NCBI GenBank assembly: GCA_001767525.1
Contig: MELF01000003.1
Location: 1-59,843, forward strand
Source: Acidobacteria bacterium RIFCSPLOWO2_12_FULL_68_19
GTDB taxonomy: Bacteria; Acidobacteriota; Vicinamibacteria; Vicinamibacterales; UBA2999
Reading direction: 5' to 3'
Length of the DNA stretch: 59,843 nt
How positions within the stretch are numbered: position 1 is the first letter of the stretch; every line of letters starts with the position of its first letter. The position numbers and the translations under genes were made by a program. Below, one piece after another: positions 16,872-25,961 of this stretch. A model generated the notes under the pieces. That model ran no database searches. It was not told where the DNA came from and saw nothing but the letters and a program-made list of their open reading frames with translations.

Positions 16872-18196
16872 CGGCCGAGCGCCCGCTCCAGCCGCGCCTC
16901 GGCGAGGCGCACGCCCGCAAACGTTCGCGCGCGATCGAGCTCCGCCTGGAGCAGCGCCACCTCGGCGTCGAGCACCTCGGTCTCGGTGGCGACGCCGGCC
17001 CGGTACCGCTCGGTGACGACGCGGCCGGCCTCTCCCGCCGCCCGGACGGCGTCGTCGGCCGCCGCAATCGCCGCGGGCCCCGAATCGAGCTCGAGCCGGC
17101 GCTGCTGCAGCTCGAGGGCGAGCACCGAGTCGAATTCGGCGAGCCGCTGCCTGGCGGCGTCGGCGACGCGGCCGGCCTGCGCCGCCTCCGTGCGCGTTCG
17201 GTCTCCGTCCCAGAGCGGCCACCGGACGGCGACGGCCGCCTCCCACGAGTCGTTCCATTGCTCCGCGATCGGAAAGATCCGGAGATTCGGCCGGGCGTAG
17301 TCGACCCCACCCGTGACGGCCACCGTCGGCCGGCGGCCCGCTTCCGCGATCGTGCGCTGCAAATCGGCCGCCTGGATCCTGTGCTCGAGCGAGCGCCGTT
17401 CGTTGCGCATGGCCCGCGCCTCCGCCACCAGGCTCGCGAGCGGCATCGGCGGCGCGGGCGGCAGATCGAGGACCTCCACCGGTTCGATCGGCTGCAGCAG
17501 ATCGGCGCCGATGAGGCGCGCGAGCTCCGCCGAGACGACCGCCTGCTGGTTCTGCGCCTCGACGAGCAGCATCCGCTGCCGCGACTGCTGCGCCTCGGCC
17601 GACGCCACCTCGTTGGGCGGCACCACGCCGGCCTTCAGGCGCGCGCCGACGTCGCGGAGGTGCGCGCCGCTGCGGGTGAGGCTCCGGGTGAGCACGTCCA
17701 CCGTCGCGCGGGCCGTCACGAGCGCCCAGAACGCGCGCGTCACCTCCAGGCGCAGGTCCGCCCGTGCCGCGGCGACGTCGGCGGAGGCCGCCGAGGCTTC
17801 CGCGCGAGCCGCGCGCTCCAGCGCACCTGTGCGCCCGCCGCTGTAGATCGGCCACTGCAGATCCAGGCGGGTGCGGTAGTTGTCGGGAGCGTCGGGATAG
17901 AGGACGCGCGACCTTCCGGTCGGCGTCGGCACGACGAACTCGGTGACGTGATTGGTGCGAGCGTAGCTCCCCTGGAGGGCGACGATCGGCCGATCGGAGG
18001 CTTCCCGCACGGCGACGGCGTCCTCGGCCGCCTCCGCGCGCGAGCGCGCCTCGGCCAACCGATGGCTCGCCTCGACCGCCCGCATGCGCGCCTCGTCGAG
18101 CGAGAGGCGGGTCGGCGCGACAACCTGCGCGGCGGCGCCGCTCCCGAGGGCATCGAGGACCAGAACCACCAGGAACACGAGCAGGCTCGTTCTCAT
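16868..18196 (-). CDS. TolC-family outer membrane efflux protein
   Basis: 442 residues. Signal peptide at the N-terminus (MRTSLLVFLVVLVLDALG). Two long Ala/Arg-rich heptad repeats (for example RLAEARSRAEAAEDAVAVRE and its second-half equivalent) are typical of the OEP fold. It forms the outer-membrane channel of this exporter. It is unusual in sitting between the two ATPase genes. ATG 18196 overlaps the stop of ATPase 2 (ATGA). Confidence 0.9.
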   Translation of the reverse strand: MRTSLLVFLVVLVLDALGSGAAAQVVAPTRLSLDEARMRAVEASHRLAEARSRAEAAEDAVAVREASDRPIVALQGSYARTNHVTEFVVPTPTGRSRVLYPDAPDNYRTRLDLQWPIYSGGRTGALERAARAEASAASADVAAARADLRLEVTRAFWALVTARATVDVLTRSLTRSGAHLRDVGARLKAGVVPPNEVASAEAQQSRQRMLLVEAQNQQAVVSAELARLIGADLLQPIEPVEVLDLPPAPPMPLASLVAEARAMRNERRSLEHRIQAADLQRTIAEAGRRPTVAVTGGVDYARPNLRIFPIAEQWNDSWEAAVAVRWPLWDGDRTRTEAAQAGRVADAARQRLAEFDSVLALELQQRRLELDSGPAAIAAADDAVRAAGEAGRVVTERYRAGVATETEVLDAEVALLQAELDRARTFAGVRLAEARLERALGR

Positions 18197-18924
18197 GACG
18201 CCACTTCCTTCGCGAGCAGGTTGATGAAGACGTCCTCGAGCGACACGGTGCCTGCGGCGGCCGCGCGGAGCCGGGACGGATCGTCGCTGGCGAGCAGGCG
18301 CCCCTCGTGGAGGAGCGCCACCCGCGTGCACCGCTCCGCCTCGTCCATGTAGGGGGTCGACATCAGAATCGTGATCCCCTGCGACAGAAACTCGGAGAGC
18401 AGCTTCCAGAACTCGCGCCGCGACACCGGATCGACGCCCGTTGTCGGCTCGTCGAGCAGGAGCAGCTCGGGCTGGTGTACCAGGGTGCAGACGAGCGCCA
18501 GCTTCTGCTTCATGCCGCCGGACAACCGGTCGGCCAGGCGGCGGCGGAACGGCGCGAGCTGCGTCATCTCGAGCAGCTCGTCGCGACGCCGGTCGTAGTC
18601 GCCGACGCCGTGCACCTCGGCGAAGAACGCAATGTTCTCATCGACCGTCAGGTCGCCGTAGAGGCTGAAGCGCTGCGACAGGTAGCCGACGCGCTCGGTG
18701 AGATGGCGGTGCTCGCGGACCGGATCCCGGCCGAGCACGCGCACCTCGCCAGCGTCGGCGCGGATCAACCCGCACATGAGCCGGATGGCGGTCGTCTTGC
18801 CGGCGCCGTCGGATCCGATCAGCCCGAACATCTCGCCGCGTTCGACGTCGAAGCTGACGCCGTCGAGCGCCCGGGTCGCGCCGTACGCCTTCCTGACGCC
18901 GGCCAGATGGATGGCCGTGGTCAT
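18193..18924 (-). CDS. ABC transporter ATPase (second)
   Basis: 243 residues. Walker A GSDGAGKTTA, signature LSGGMKQKLAL, Walker B LLLLDEPTTGVDP, and STPYMDEAERC with S-T-P in place of the usual switch TTH. It lacks the C-terminal extension of the other ATPase. In E. coli YbhF two ATPase domains are fused; here they are split by the TolC gene. The missing switch histidine suggests this subunit may be the weaker hydrolase of a heterodimer. Confidence 0.92.
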   Translation of the reverse strand: MTTAIHLAGVRKAYGATRALDGVSFDVERGEMFGLIGSDGAGKTTAIRLMCGLIRADAGEVRVLGRDPVREHRHLTERVGYLSQRFSLYGDLTVDENIAFFAEVHGVGDYDRRRDELLEMTQLAPFRRRLADRLSGGMKQKLALVCTLVHQPELLLLDEPTTGVDPVSRREFWKLLSEFLSQGITILMSTPYMDEAERCTRVALLHEGRLLASDDPSRLRAAAAGTVSLEDVFINLLAKEVAS

Positions 18925-19928
18925 GGAAGCGTCAGTTCCGCATCCACGGGCATGCCGACCTTGAGCGCGCCCGCGCGGTTGTCGACCGACACCTTGATGC
19001 GGTAGACGAGCTTCGAGCGTTCGTCGGCCGTCTGGACGTTCCGCGGCGTGAACTCCGCCTGCGGCGAGACGTAGGTGACCTTCCCGGGCACGCGGTCGCC
19101 GGCATCGGTCAGCACCGTCGCCGCCTGCCCGAGCGTGACGCGCGGCACGAGCGGCTCCGGCACGAACAGGTTCGCCCAGGCGTTGTCCAGGTCGGTGACC
19201 ACCACGAGCGGCATGCGCGGCGCCACGACCTCCCCCGCGTCGGCGATCTTCTGCGTCACGATGCCGGCCACCGGCGACACGACCGTGGCGTCGGCGCGGG
19301 CCCTCTCGAGCACGGCGATCTGGGCGTCGGCGGCGGCCACCCGGGCGCGCGCGGCGTCGCGCTGCTCGCGTGTGGCGCCCGCGCGCAGGCGCGCCAGCGC
19401 CTCACGGGCGGCGGCCGTGCGCTCCCGGGCGCCCCGCACCCGCTCGGTGCCAACGGCGGCCCGCGCCCGCGCGTCGTCGCGCTGCTTCTGCGAACCGGCG
19501 CTGGCAGTGAGGAGCGCCTCGAACCGGGCCAGATCCGTCTCGGCCGATTCGAGCTCCGCCGCGACGGCCGCCGCGTCTGCCGCCGCGGCGTCGACCTGCG
19601 CCTGCGCCTGTCGGAGGTCCTCGGGACGCGCGCCCGCCAGCAGGAACCGCAGCTCGGCGTCGGCCGCCGCCCGCTCGGCCCGGGCGCGCGCGATCTGCAG
19701 CTCGACGTCGCGCGCATCCAGCCGCGCGACGAGATCGCCAATGCCGACGCGATCGCCCTCGGCGACCCGCAGCTCGAGCAGGCGGCCGCCGACGTCGGGC
19801 GAGAGCTGGACCTCGGTGGCCTCCACGTGCCCCGATACGCGTATCGTGTTCGACGGCTCGGGCGCCTCGCAGCCGGCCGCCGCCACGAGCACGGCGCCGA
19901 TGACGGACCATGCGCCTCTCGTCTTCAT
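18921..19928 (-). CDS. HlyD-family periplasmic adaptor lipoprotein
   Basis: 335 residues. Lipobox VAAAGC with Cys20, so it is anchored by lipid in a membrane. The biotinyl-lipoyl halves (VSGHVEATEVQLSPDVGGRL and VVSPVAGIVTQKIADAGEVV) flank a long Ala-rich coiled-coil hairpin. It resembles YbhG. It links the ABC permeases to the TolC-like channel. ATG 19928 overlaps the TetR stop by 4 nt. Confidence 0.92.
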   Translation of the reverse strand: MKTRGAWSVIGAVLVAAAGCEAPEPSNTIRVSGHVEATEVQLSPDVGGRLLELRVAEGDRVGIGDLVARLDARDVELQIARARAERAAADAELRFLLAGARPEDLRQAQAQVDAAAADAAAVAAELESAETDLARFEALLTASAGSQKQRDDARARAAVGTERVRGARERTAAAREALARLRAGATREQRDAARARVAAADAQIAVLERARADATVVSPVAGIVTQKIADAGEVVAPRMPLVVVTDLDNAWANLFVPEPLVPRVTLGQAATVLTDAGDRVPGKVTYVSPQAEFTPRNVQTADERSKLVYRIKVSVDNRAGALKVGMPVDAELTLP

Positions 19929-20554
19929 GTGTCCCTCCGGAGCATGGCACGCGCCGACGTCTGCACGTGCCGGATGAACTCGTCCACGTTGCGGGGCGCC
20001 GCCGCGGCAAGGCCGTGCACGCTCTTGCGCTGTGCGATCACCCGCTGGCGCGCGAAGAAGATCAGGATCGAGGGCAGGATCATCAGATAGGTGAGGAGGG
20101 GATCCGCGTCGCGGAACGCTCCTTCCCGCTGGCCCTGCACGATGACGTCGCGCACGGCGAGGTAGACGGCGTTCATCATCCCGAACGTCCCATCGTCGAT
20201 GTGCGCCGCGCCCGAGGCGAGCTCCCGCAGCATGATGGGCGGGAACCAGGGGCGGGCGGCCGCCTCCTCCACGATGGCGGCGATCCAGGCGTCGATCTTC
20301 GCGTCGGCGGGGGCGGTGCCGTCGGCGATGGCGCGCGTGCGGACGCCCACCGCTCGGAACATGTCGCGGAGCACGTCGACGTACAGCTCCTGCTTGCTCC
20401 GGTAGTGGTAGTAGAGCATCGCCTTGTTGACGCGCGCCCGGGTGGCGATGCGGTCGACCCGGGCCGCCTCGAAGCCGCGCTCGGCGAACTCCTGCGCGGC
20501 CGCCCGGAAGACGGCGGCTTGCGACTGGCCGCGTGTGCGCCGCTTGTTAACCAA
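19925..20554 (-). CDS. TetR-family repressor of the efflux operon
   Basis: 209 residues. The N-terminal helix-turn-helix runs from FRAAAQEFAERGFEAARVDR to NKAMLYYHYRSKQELYVDVL; the C-terminal domain is a ligand-binding helical bundle. The best start is TTG 20554, giving (M)VNKRRTRGQ. No ATG or GTG precedes the HTH. The TTG lies within a 20-bp palindrome and 8 nt after a -10 box, so the repressor probably controls itself and the six downstream genes. It resembles YbiH/CecR in context and operator. Confidence 0.9.
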   Translation of the reverse strand: MVNKRRTRGQSQAAVFRAAAQEFAERGFEAARVDRIATRARVNKAMLYYHYRSKQELYVDVLRDMFRAVGVRTRAIADGTAPADAKIDAWIAAIVEEAAARPWFPPIMLRELASGAAHIDDGTFGMMNAVYLAVRDVIVQGQREGAFRDADPLLTYLMILPSILIFFARQRVIAQRKSVHGLAAAAPRNVDEFIRHVQTSARAMLRRDT

Positions 20555-20591
20555 CTAGTTAGTTAATAGCGCAAACGCCTTATCTCGTCAA
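20547..20591 (-). promoter_or_regulatory. promoter and operator of the efflux operon
   Basis: On the minus strand TTGACG (20591-20586) and TATTAA (20568-20563) are 17 bp apart. TTAACCAACTAGTTAGTTAA (20547-20566) is a 20-bp palindrome with one mismatched pair. It spans the -10 box and the TTG start of tetR. AACTAACTAGTT-type sites are typical of TetR-family operators. The TTG lies 8 nt after the -10 box, so the message should be leaderless or nearly so. Confidence 0.8.
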
Positions 20592-20636
20592 CACGCCCCT
20601 CTCGCTCCCTCGCCCCACCGTATACCATTGCAGAGC

Positions 20637-21539
20637 ATGCGCATCGTCGTCGCCGGTGGCACCGGCTTCCTCGGGTCGGCCCTCGTCGAACGCCTCCAGA
20701 AGGACGGCCAGGCGGTCACGGTCCTCACGAGACACCCCGCGAGAAGCCATCACCTTCGCTGGGACCCCTACGGCGCGATCACCGCGTGGGCGCACGTGCT
20801 CGAAGGCGCCGACGCGGTCGTCAACCTGGCGGGCGCCTCAATCAACAACCGCTGGACGGCCACCTACAAGCGCGCCATGTGGAACAGCCGCGTTCAGGTG
20901 ACCCGGTCGCTCGTCGCGGCGATGAAGAGCGTGCGGCGCATCCCGCCGACCCTCGTCAACGCCTCCGCGATCGGCATCTACGGGCCGCATGACGACGAGC
21001 CGCTCACCGAGGAGAGCGGCGCCGGATCCGGCTTCCTCGCGGGCCTCGGCGTCGCCTGGGAGAAGGAGGCGCTCGCCGCCGGGCCGGAGGCGCGCGTCGT
21101 GCTGCTGCGAAACGGGGTCGTGCTGGGCCGGGAGGGCGGCGCGCTGCCGCACATCGCCCTCCCCTTCCGGCTGTTCGTCGGCGGACCGATCGGATCGGGC
21201 CGGCAGTACGTGTCGTGGATTCATCGCGACGACTGGGCGGCGCTGGTCGTCTGGGCGCTGTCCAACACGACCGTCTCCGGGCCGCTCAATGCCACCGCCC
21301 CGAACCCGGTGACGAACCTGGAGTTCTCGCGCACGCTGGGACGCGTGCTCCACCGGCCGGCCTTCGTCCCGGCGCCCGCCTTCGTCGTGCGTGCCGTGAT
21401 CGGCGAGATGGCCGATGTCGCCCTGACCGGCCAGCGCGTGTTCCCCGACAAGGCGCATTCGCTCGGCTTCGACTTCCAGTTCCCGACGCTCGAGCCGGCG
21501 CTGCGGGCCGTCTACGGCGACGCGGGTCAGCGCGTGTAG
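20637..21539 (+). CDS. TIGR01777 family NAD(P)-dependent epimerase-like protein
   Basis: 300 residues of the extended SDR superfamily. Nucleotide-binding GGTGFLGSALVERL at the N-terminus, VVNLAGASINNRWT, NASAIGIYGP, RNGVVLGREGGAL, SWIHRDDW and FPDKAHSLGF near the C-terminus are the TIGR01777 hallmarks. Physiological substrate unknown. ATG 20637 was chosen; TTG 20628 is also in frame. A TATACC lies 10 nt upstream. It overlaps the converging SYLF gene by 13 nt. Confidence 0.92.
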   Translation: MRIVVAGGTGFLGSALVERLQKDGQAVTVLTRHPARSHHLRWDPYGAITAWAHVLEGADAVVNLAGASINNRWTATYKRAMWNSRVQVTRSLVAAMKSVRRIPPTLVNASAIGIYGPHDDEPLTEESGAGSGFLAGLGVAWEKEALAAGPEARVVLLRNGVVLGREGGALPHIALPFRLFVGGPIGSGRQYVSWIHRDDWAALVVWALSNTTVSGPLNATAPNPVTNLEFSRTLGRVLHRPAFVPAPAFVVRAVIGEMADVALTGQRVFPDKAHSLGFDFQFPTLEPALRAVYGDAGQRV

Positions 21540-22216
21540 CGGTCCAGCGTCTCCAGCCACAGCGGCACCGGCGCCGGCGTGCCGGGCGCTGGGCCGAAAA
21601 TGATCTGCCTGGTTTCGAGCCGCTTGCCGTAGAAGCGTTCGTTGGCGTCGCGGTCGGGCCGGACCGTGCTGCCGTTCACGGTGACGCCGGCAAACAGCCC
21701 GCGCGCCCGCGAGTAACTGAGGATCTCGGCCCGGAGCTGCACGTCGGTGGCCGCCTTGGCCTCGCGCCCCACCGGCCCGGCCGCAACCGCCGCGTCGGCT
21801 CCAAGCGTGAACTGGTTGGAGACGAGGTTCTCGAGGCCGCGCCGGTTGTTGATGACCAGGATGAGATCGGCCGCTTCGCCGCCGATCTGCAGGCCGATGC
21901 TGCCGCCGGTGATGGTGAGGAATCCGGGCGCCGACCACCCGCCCTGCGTCCGCGCGCTGATGATCCCGCGCCCGCGCATGCCGCCGACAATGAAGCCGGC
22001 GCGGACGGTGCCGGGGAAGATGGCGACCGCTTCGGCTCCTCCAAGGATCGCCCTGGGAATCGCCTTGTCCTCGGCCCTCATGATCTCGCCGAACACCGTG
22101 GCGGCTTCGCGCACCCGGCGGGCGTCCTCGGACTCCTGGCGTGCCCGGGGCACGGCCGGCGAACCCATCAGTACAGCCGCAGCCAGAGCCACGGCCACTT
22201 GCTGCCGTCTCATCAT
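21527..22216 (-). CDS. SYLF/Ysc84 (DUF500) domain exported protein
   Basis: 229 residues. Short signal sequence (VAVALAAAVLMGSPAV). The SYLF core (IPRAILGGAEAVAIFPGTVR, GFIVGGMRGRGIISAR, GSIGLQIGGEAADLILVI, FTLGADAAVAAGPVGR) covers most of the protein. Eukaryotic homologues bind phosphoinositides; bacterial function is unknown. Last in a DUF1800-DUF1501-SYLF unit, with a 2-nt gap to DUF1501. Confidence 0.9.
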   Translation of the reverse strand: MMRRQQVAVALAAAVLMGSPAVPRARQESEDARRVREAATVFGEIMRAEDKAIPRAILGGAEAVAIFPGTVRAGFIVGGMRGRGIISARTQGGWSAPGFLTITGGSIGLQIGGEAADLILVINNRRGLENLVSNQFTLGADAAVAAGPVGREAKAATDVQLRAEILSYSRARGLFAGVTVNGSTVRPDRDANERFYGKRLETRQIIFGPAPGTPAPVPLWLETLDRYTR

Positions 22217-22218
22217 GC

Positions 22219-23484
22219 CTAGATGATAGCCGGAGCTCCGGGCCGGAAGTTGCCGCCCAGAATCGCCACCGAGTCGGCCCCCAGCCAGCCGTCGAGCACC
22301 TTGGCATAGATGGTGCGGAAATCGGTTTCGTGCCGAACGTCGCCGCCGCTGTTTTCGAGCGTCGGGTTGGCGGGGTTCGGGTCGAGGGAGGCCGCGGTCC
22401 CGTAGATGCCGCCGCGCACCATGCCGCCCATCGCCATCATCACGCCGGCGGCGCCGTGGTCGGTTCCCTGGCTGCCGTTCTCGGAGATGCGGCGGCCGAA
22501 CTCGGAGAACTGCAGGACGAGCGTGTCGTTGAGCAGCCCCTGATTGCGCAGGTCGGTGTAGAAGGCCAGCAGGCCGTCGCTGAAGGTGGCCATCAACGTC
22601 GCATACGCGCCCCCGCCGGCGTTCCCCTGGCCGGCGTGGGTGTCGAATCCGCCGGTCTGGACCCAGAACACCCGCGTGCCAATGCCGCGGACGATCGACG
22701 CGGCCACCGTGCGCAGCGCCAGCGCGAAGCCGCTATTGGGGTAGGTCACCGTCGAGACGTACGTGTTCACCGAGCCGACGCGGTCGAGCGTCGCGAGGGC
22801 GCCGGCGATCGACCCGTTGACGAACGAAAGATAGGGTCGATCGATCGACACGTGCGAGGCGATCCGCGTGGCCGCGAGCCGCTCGTTCTGCGCTTCCACG
22901 CCGCCGTTCGCGCTCGACAGACTGTAGCCCCGCGCATCCGGGATCGCCGGCACGGGAACCGTCCGGGACACCAGCGCGCGCGGCGTTTCGCGCGTGGCGT
23001 TCCACGCCCACAGCGCATCGACCGGCCCCGGCAGCGTGTCGAGATAGCGGCCGAGCCACCCGACCCCGGACGTGGTGTTCGGATTGGCGGTGCCCCAGAC
23101 GTCGAGGCCCTGGAAGTGCGAGCGGCTGGAATTCGGGTACCCCGTCCGCTGCACGATCGCGAGCCGGCCTTCGTTGAAGATCGTGCGCAGGCCGGTGAGC
23201 CGCGGGTGCAGGCCGAGCGCCTTGCGGCTGGAATCGCTGCCGATCTGCAGCACCTGACCGGCGGGGACGGCAATCGCCGGCCGGCGGCTCCGGTAGAACG
23301 GGTCCTGATACGGAATGACCGTATTGAGCGCGTCGTTGCCGCCGCCGAGGTACACCACGACGAGGTTCCGGCTTCGCACGCCCTGGGCGCGCGCGATGTC
23401 GCTCAGGAACGCCGGCGCGGCGAAGCTGACGGTGAAGGCCGCCACGCCGTCGCGCAGGAAGTCCCGTCGGGTGATCTGTGTCAT
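22219..23484 (-). CDS. DUF1501 domain protein with Tat signal
   Basis: 421 residues. Twin-arginine signal ITRRDFLRDGVAAF followed by a hydrophobic stretch and ARAQG. The sulfatase-like DUF1501 body includes NLVVVYLGGGNDALNTVIPY near the start and VLQFSEFGRRISENGSQGTDHGAA. Such proteins pair with DUF1800 proteins in Planctomycetes, Acidobacteria and marine bacteria; function unknown, possibly cell-surface. It begins 7 nt after the DUF1800 stop. Confidence 0.93.
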   Translation of the reverse strand: MTQITRRDFLRDGVAAFTVSFAAPAFLSDIARAQGVRSRNLVVVYLGGGNDALNTVIPYQDPFYRSRRPAIAVPAGQVLQIGSDSSRKALGLHPRLTGLRTIFNEGRLAIVQRTGYPNSSRSHFQGLDVWGTANPNTTSGVGWLGRYLDTLPGPVDALWAWNATRETPRALVSRTVPVPAIPDARGYSLSSANGGVEAQNERLAATRIASHVSIDRPYLSFVNGSIAGALATLDRVGSVNTYVSTVTYPNSGFALALRTVAASIVRGIGTRVFWVQTGGFDTHAGQGNAGGGAYATLMATFSDGLLAFYTDLRNQGLLNDTLVLQFSEFGRRISENGSQGTDHGAAGVMMAMGGMVRGGIYGTAASLDPNPANPTLENSGGDVRHETDFRTIYAKVLDGWLGADSVAILGGNFRPGAPAII

Positions 23485-23491
23485 CGGCGTC

Positions 23492-24961
23492 TCACACGAA
23501 CTGGTACTCCGACGAGCCGAGGATCAGCCGGGCGAGGCCGGCCGCCTTGGCGTTGACCTGCGCGTCGGACCCGGTCCACGGCGTGGCCGTGTTGACATAG
23601 CTCAGCAGGTCCCGGTACGGCCCCAGCGAGAACGGCGCCGGCGACAGCCGCTCGTAGAGGAAGAACTCCAACAGTTGATCGGGCGAGACCCGCCACGTCC
23701 CGGTCGCGCGCGTGAGGTTGAACCGCTGGTTGGCGGCGAGCGTCGCCGCGAAGTTCATGCGGGCCAGCATCGTCCCGGTCGAGAACCAGCCCGCCCCGAG
23801 CTCCCAGCCGGCCACGTCCGGCGGCTCGAACAGCGTCTGCCCCATGTTCGTGAGCGGCTGCATCGCAGCGTTGACCGAGAATCCGGTCCACCCGACTTCG
23901 CGGATCGCCCGGACGACGAACTCGACCGGCCAGGAATAGCGCGTGAACCAGAGATCCGGATCGTTGAACCAGGGCGAGTGGAGGATGAACCGGACGACCG
24001 GCTTCATCTCGGAGTTGTTCCGGAGGTACTCGTCCGCGACCGCCTCGACGAACTCCGGGTCCGGCGGGCGCAGATCGGTGACGAAGAAGTGCCAGAGCTT
24101 GCGCGCCAGGCGCCGCGCGGTCTCCGGGTGCAGCGCCAGCGCCGTGATGAAATCGAGCCCGTCCTGCATCCCGTCGGCCGCCGACCGCGCCGGAATCGTC
24201 CGCCCGCCGTCGGCGTAGATCGGGAAGGTGAACGTCTTCGCCGTCGTGTCGTGCTGGGCCGCGTTGTAGAAGAACTCGTGATACGTGGCCGGGTCGTTGG
24301 TATTGCCGTTGGCCGGCACGCGCTGCAGGTTCCACCCGGTGAACACGCGGGCCGCGGCGTAGACGTCCTGCTCCGTGTAGTTGCCCACGCCCCACGTGAA
24401 CAGCTCCATGATCTCGCGGCCGAAGTTCTCCTGCGGCCGCCCGCGGACGTTCGTGCGCCCATCGAGCCAGACGACCATCGCCGGATCCCGCGCCACTTCG
24501 AGGAGCAGGGTGCGGAAGTTGCCGAGGGCGTGCTGCCGGAACAGTTCGATCTGGCCGGGCGGGCCGGGGAGGTCGCCCGGCTTGAGCGCCAGCATCCTGG
24601 CCCCCTGCAGCCCGCCGGCGAAGCCGGCCACCTTGCTGTACGCGGTGGCGAAGTGGTTGTGCCAGAAGAGCGCCATCTTTTCCTGGAGCGGGCGCTCGGA
24701 ATGCACCATCCGGAAGAGCCATCGCTGGCGCGCGTCGTCGATGTTCGTGTTCGGCGCGAACTCGCCGCCCCTGGTGGTGACGCTGACGTGGTCGCTGCGC
24801 CCGATGTAGGAATCGACGTCGTCGGGCTGCCGCTGGTACTCGACCAGGAAGTCGACGACGTCTGACAGGGAGGCGTCGTCGAAACGATCGAAAGTCCTGG
24901 CGCTCGGCCCGAATGCCGCCCGACGGAGCAGATGCTCGACCTGCCAGTTCTCTCGCGCCAT
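23492..24961 (-). CDS. DUF1800 domain protein
   Basis: 489 residues. It starts MARENWQVEHLLRRAAFGPS, the family opening. Other motifs: MALFWHNHFATAYSKV, ENFGREIMELFTWGVGNYTE and KLWHFFVTDLRPP. Partner of the following DUF1501 gene. ATG 24961 was preferred to an upstream start at 25051 that adds non-family residues. No Tat motif is present, so it may be exported with its partner or remain cytoplasmic. Confidence 0.92.
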   Translation of the reverse strand: MARENWQVEHLLRRAAFGPSARTFDRFDDASLSDVVDFLVEYQRQPDDVDSYIGRSDHVSVTTRGGEFAPNTNIDDARQRWLFRMVHSERPLQEKMALFWHNHFATAYSKVAGFAGGLQGARMLALKPGDLPGPPGQIELFRQHALGNFRTLLLEVARDPAMVVWLDGRTNVRGRPQENFGREIMELFTWGVGNYTEQDVYAAARVFTGWNLQRVPANGNTNDPATYHEFFYNAAQHDTTAKTFTFPIYADGGRTIPARSAADGMQDGLDFITALALHPETARRLARKLWHFFVTDLRPPDPEFVEAVADEYLRNNSEMKPVVRFILHSPWFNDPDLWFTRYSWPVEFVVRAIREVGWTGFSVNAAMQPLTNMGQTLFEPPDVAGWELGAGWFSTGTMLARMNFAATLAANQRFNLTRATGTWRVSPDQLLEFFLYERLSPAPFSLGPYRDLLSYVNTATPWTGSDAQVNAKAAGLARLILGSSEYQFV

Positions 24962-25261
24962 GTGAATGCCCTGGGAAAAGTCAATTGTATGCGCAGCGAC
25001 CCGGGCCAACGGGGTGATTCTTTCGTGACGCTCGGGCGTGCGGTCTTGCAACGTGGATTACGTTTTCGTGTCGAGGCGCTGGTACAATCGCTCGGCTCGA
25101 TCTCAACGATGCCGTCTGGACCACGCGCCAAACGCCTTCGCCGTCGCCCGCGGCGCCCCGCGAACCGCCGAACGCGAACGTCCGCGCCGCGCCTGCGCAT
25201 TCTTGCACCGGCCTCCAGCGCCGCGCGGACCGGGCCCGCCGACAGCGGCCTCGCGCCGGGC
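24962..25261. other. intergenic between divergent DUF1800 and VOC genes
   Basis: No secure gene. TACAAT (25083-25088) is a -10-like box 20 nt before an ATG at 25109, which is in frame with the VOC gene. If that start is used the protein gains 51 Arg-rich residues. A good -35 box is not visible at the usual distance. Confidence 0.4.
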
Positions 25262-25639
25262 ATGCAGGCGATCAGCAGCTATCTGGCTGTCGCCAACGTT
25301 GCCGCATCGGTCGAGTTCCTCGAGCGCGTCTTCGGATTCACCCGGGGCGTCGTCCTGCCCGATGCCGACGGCCAGCTCCGCTACGCCGAGATGCGCCACC
25401 GCGACTCGGTCGTGATGCTCGTTCGAAAAGGAGACGCGACGGCCGCGACGAGCGGCGCCGCGGCGCTCTACACCTATGTCGAGGACGTGGATGGCGCGCT
25501 GGCGCGGGCGCGGCAGGCAGGCGCGGGCGTGGGGGAGGCGGAGGACAAGCCGTGGGGCGACCGCGTCGCCGCCGTCACCGATCCGGACGGCTACCGGTGG
25601 GTGCTGGCGACGTTCAAGAAGCTCGCGCCGTTTGCCTAG
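25262..25639 (+). CDS. VOC (glyoxalase-fold) family protein
   Basis: 125 residues. ISSYLAVANVAASVEFLERVFGFTR is the first beta-alpha module; DGALARARQAGA, WGDRVAAVTDPDGYRWVLAT is the second. The fold serves glyoxalases, fosfomycin-resistance proteins and antibiotic-binding proteins. Substrate cannot be read from sequence. The start at 25262 has no clear SD; 25109 is an alternative. The stop TAG is the first codon of a GAAC-type repeat. Confidence 0.85.
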   Translation: MQAISSYLAVANVAASVEFLERVFGFTRGVVLPDADGQLRYAEMRHRDSVVMLVRKGDATAATSGAAALYTYVEDVDGALARARQAGAGVGEAEDKPWGDRVAAVTDPDGYRWVLATFKKLAPFA

Positions 25640-25867
25640 CCTGGATTATTCACGAACCCGTTGTTCACATTGCTGGGTTCTCCCTTCTCCGTTCGTGTTC
25701 CGGTTCGGTTCTGCCGTTCGTCGTTCCCCGTCGAGCCGGTTCGAGGTGTTCCGGCGAGAACGAGCTATAGACCTCCGACGAACATTGAACCGCGAACCCC
25801 GAACACGAACCCTGAACACGAACCGAGAAGCGAGAACCGAGAAGCGTGAACGACTGATTCATGAATA
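25640..25867. repeat. GAAC-type long hairpin element, copy 2
   Basis: Same start (CCTGGATTATTCACGAAC) and end (CGTGAACGACTGATTCATGA) as copy 1 at 7967, again directly after a TAG stop codon. The right arm is a run of GAACCGC, GAACCCC, GAACAC and GAACCCT units. The pair of copies shows this is a defined element, not a chance palindrome. Confidence 0.82.
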
Positions 25868-25874
25868 GGGCGGG

Positions 25875-25902
25875 CTAGCCGGTAGGTGGTAGCCGGTAGC
25901 CG
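25875..25902 (+). repeat. TAGSNGG heptamer array, copy 1
   Basis: TAGCCGG, TAGGTGG, TAGCCGG, TAGCCGC in tandem, 8 nt after the GAAC-type element. Same orientation as the upstream VOC gene. Confidence 0.8.
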
Positions 25903-25961
25903 CGGTTCGTGTCGGACGGCACTTGACCGCGCGCTGCTGGCGGAGGGAGACTCCACGCACT

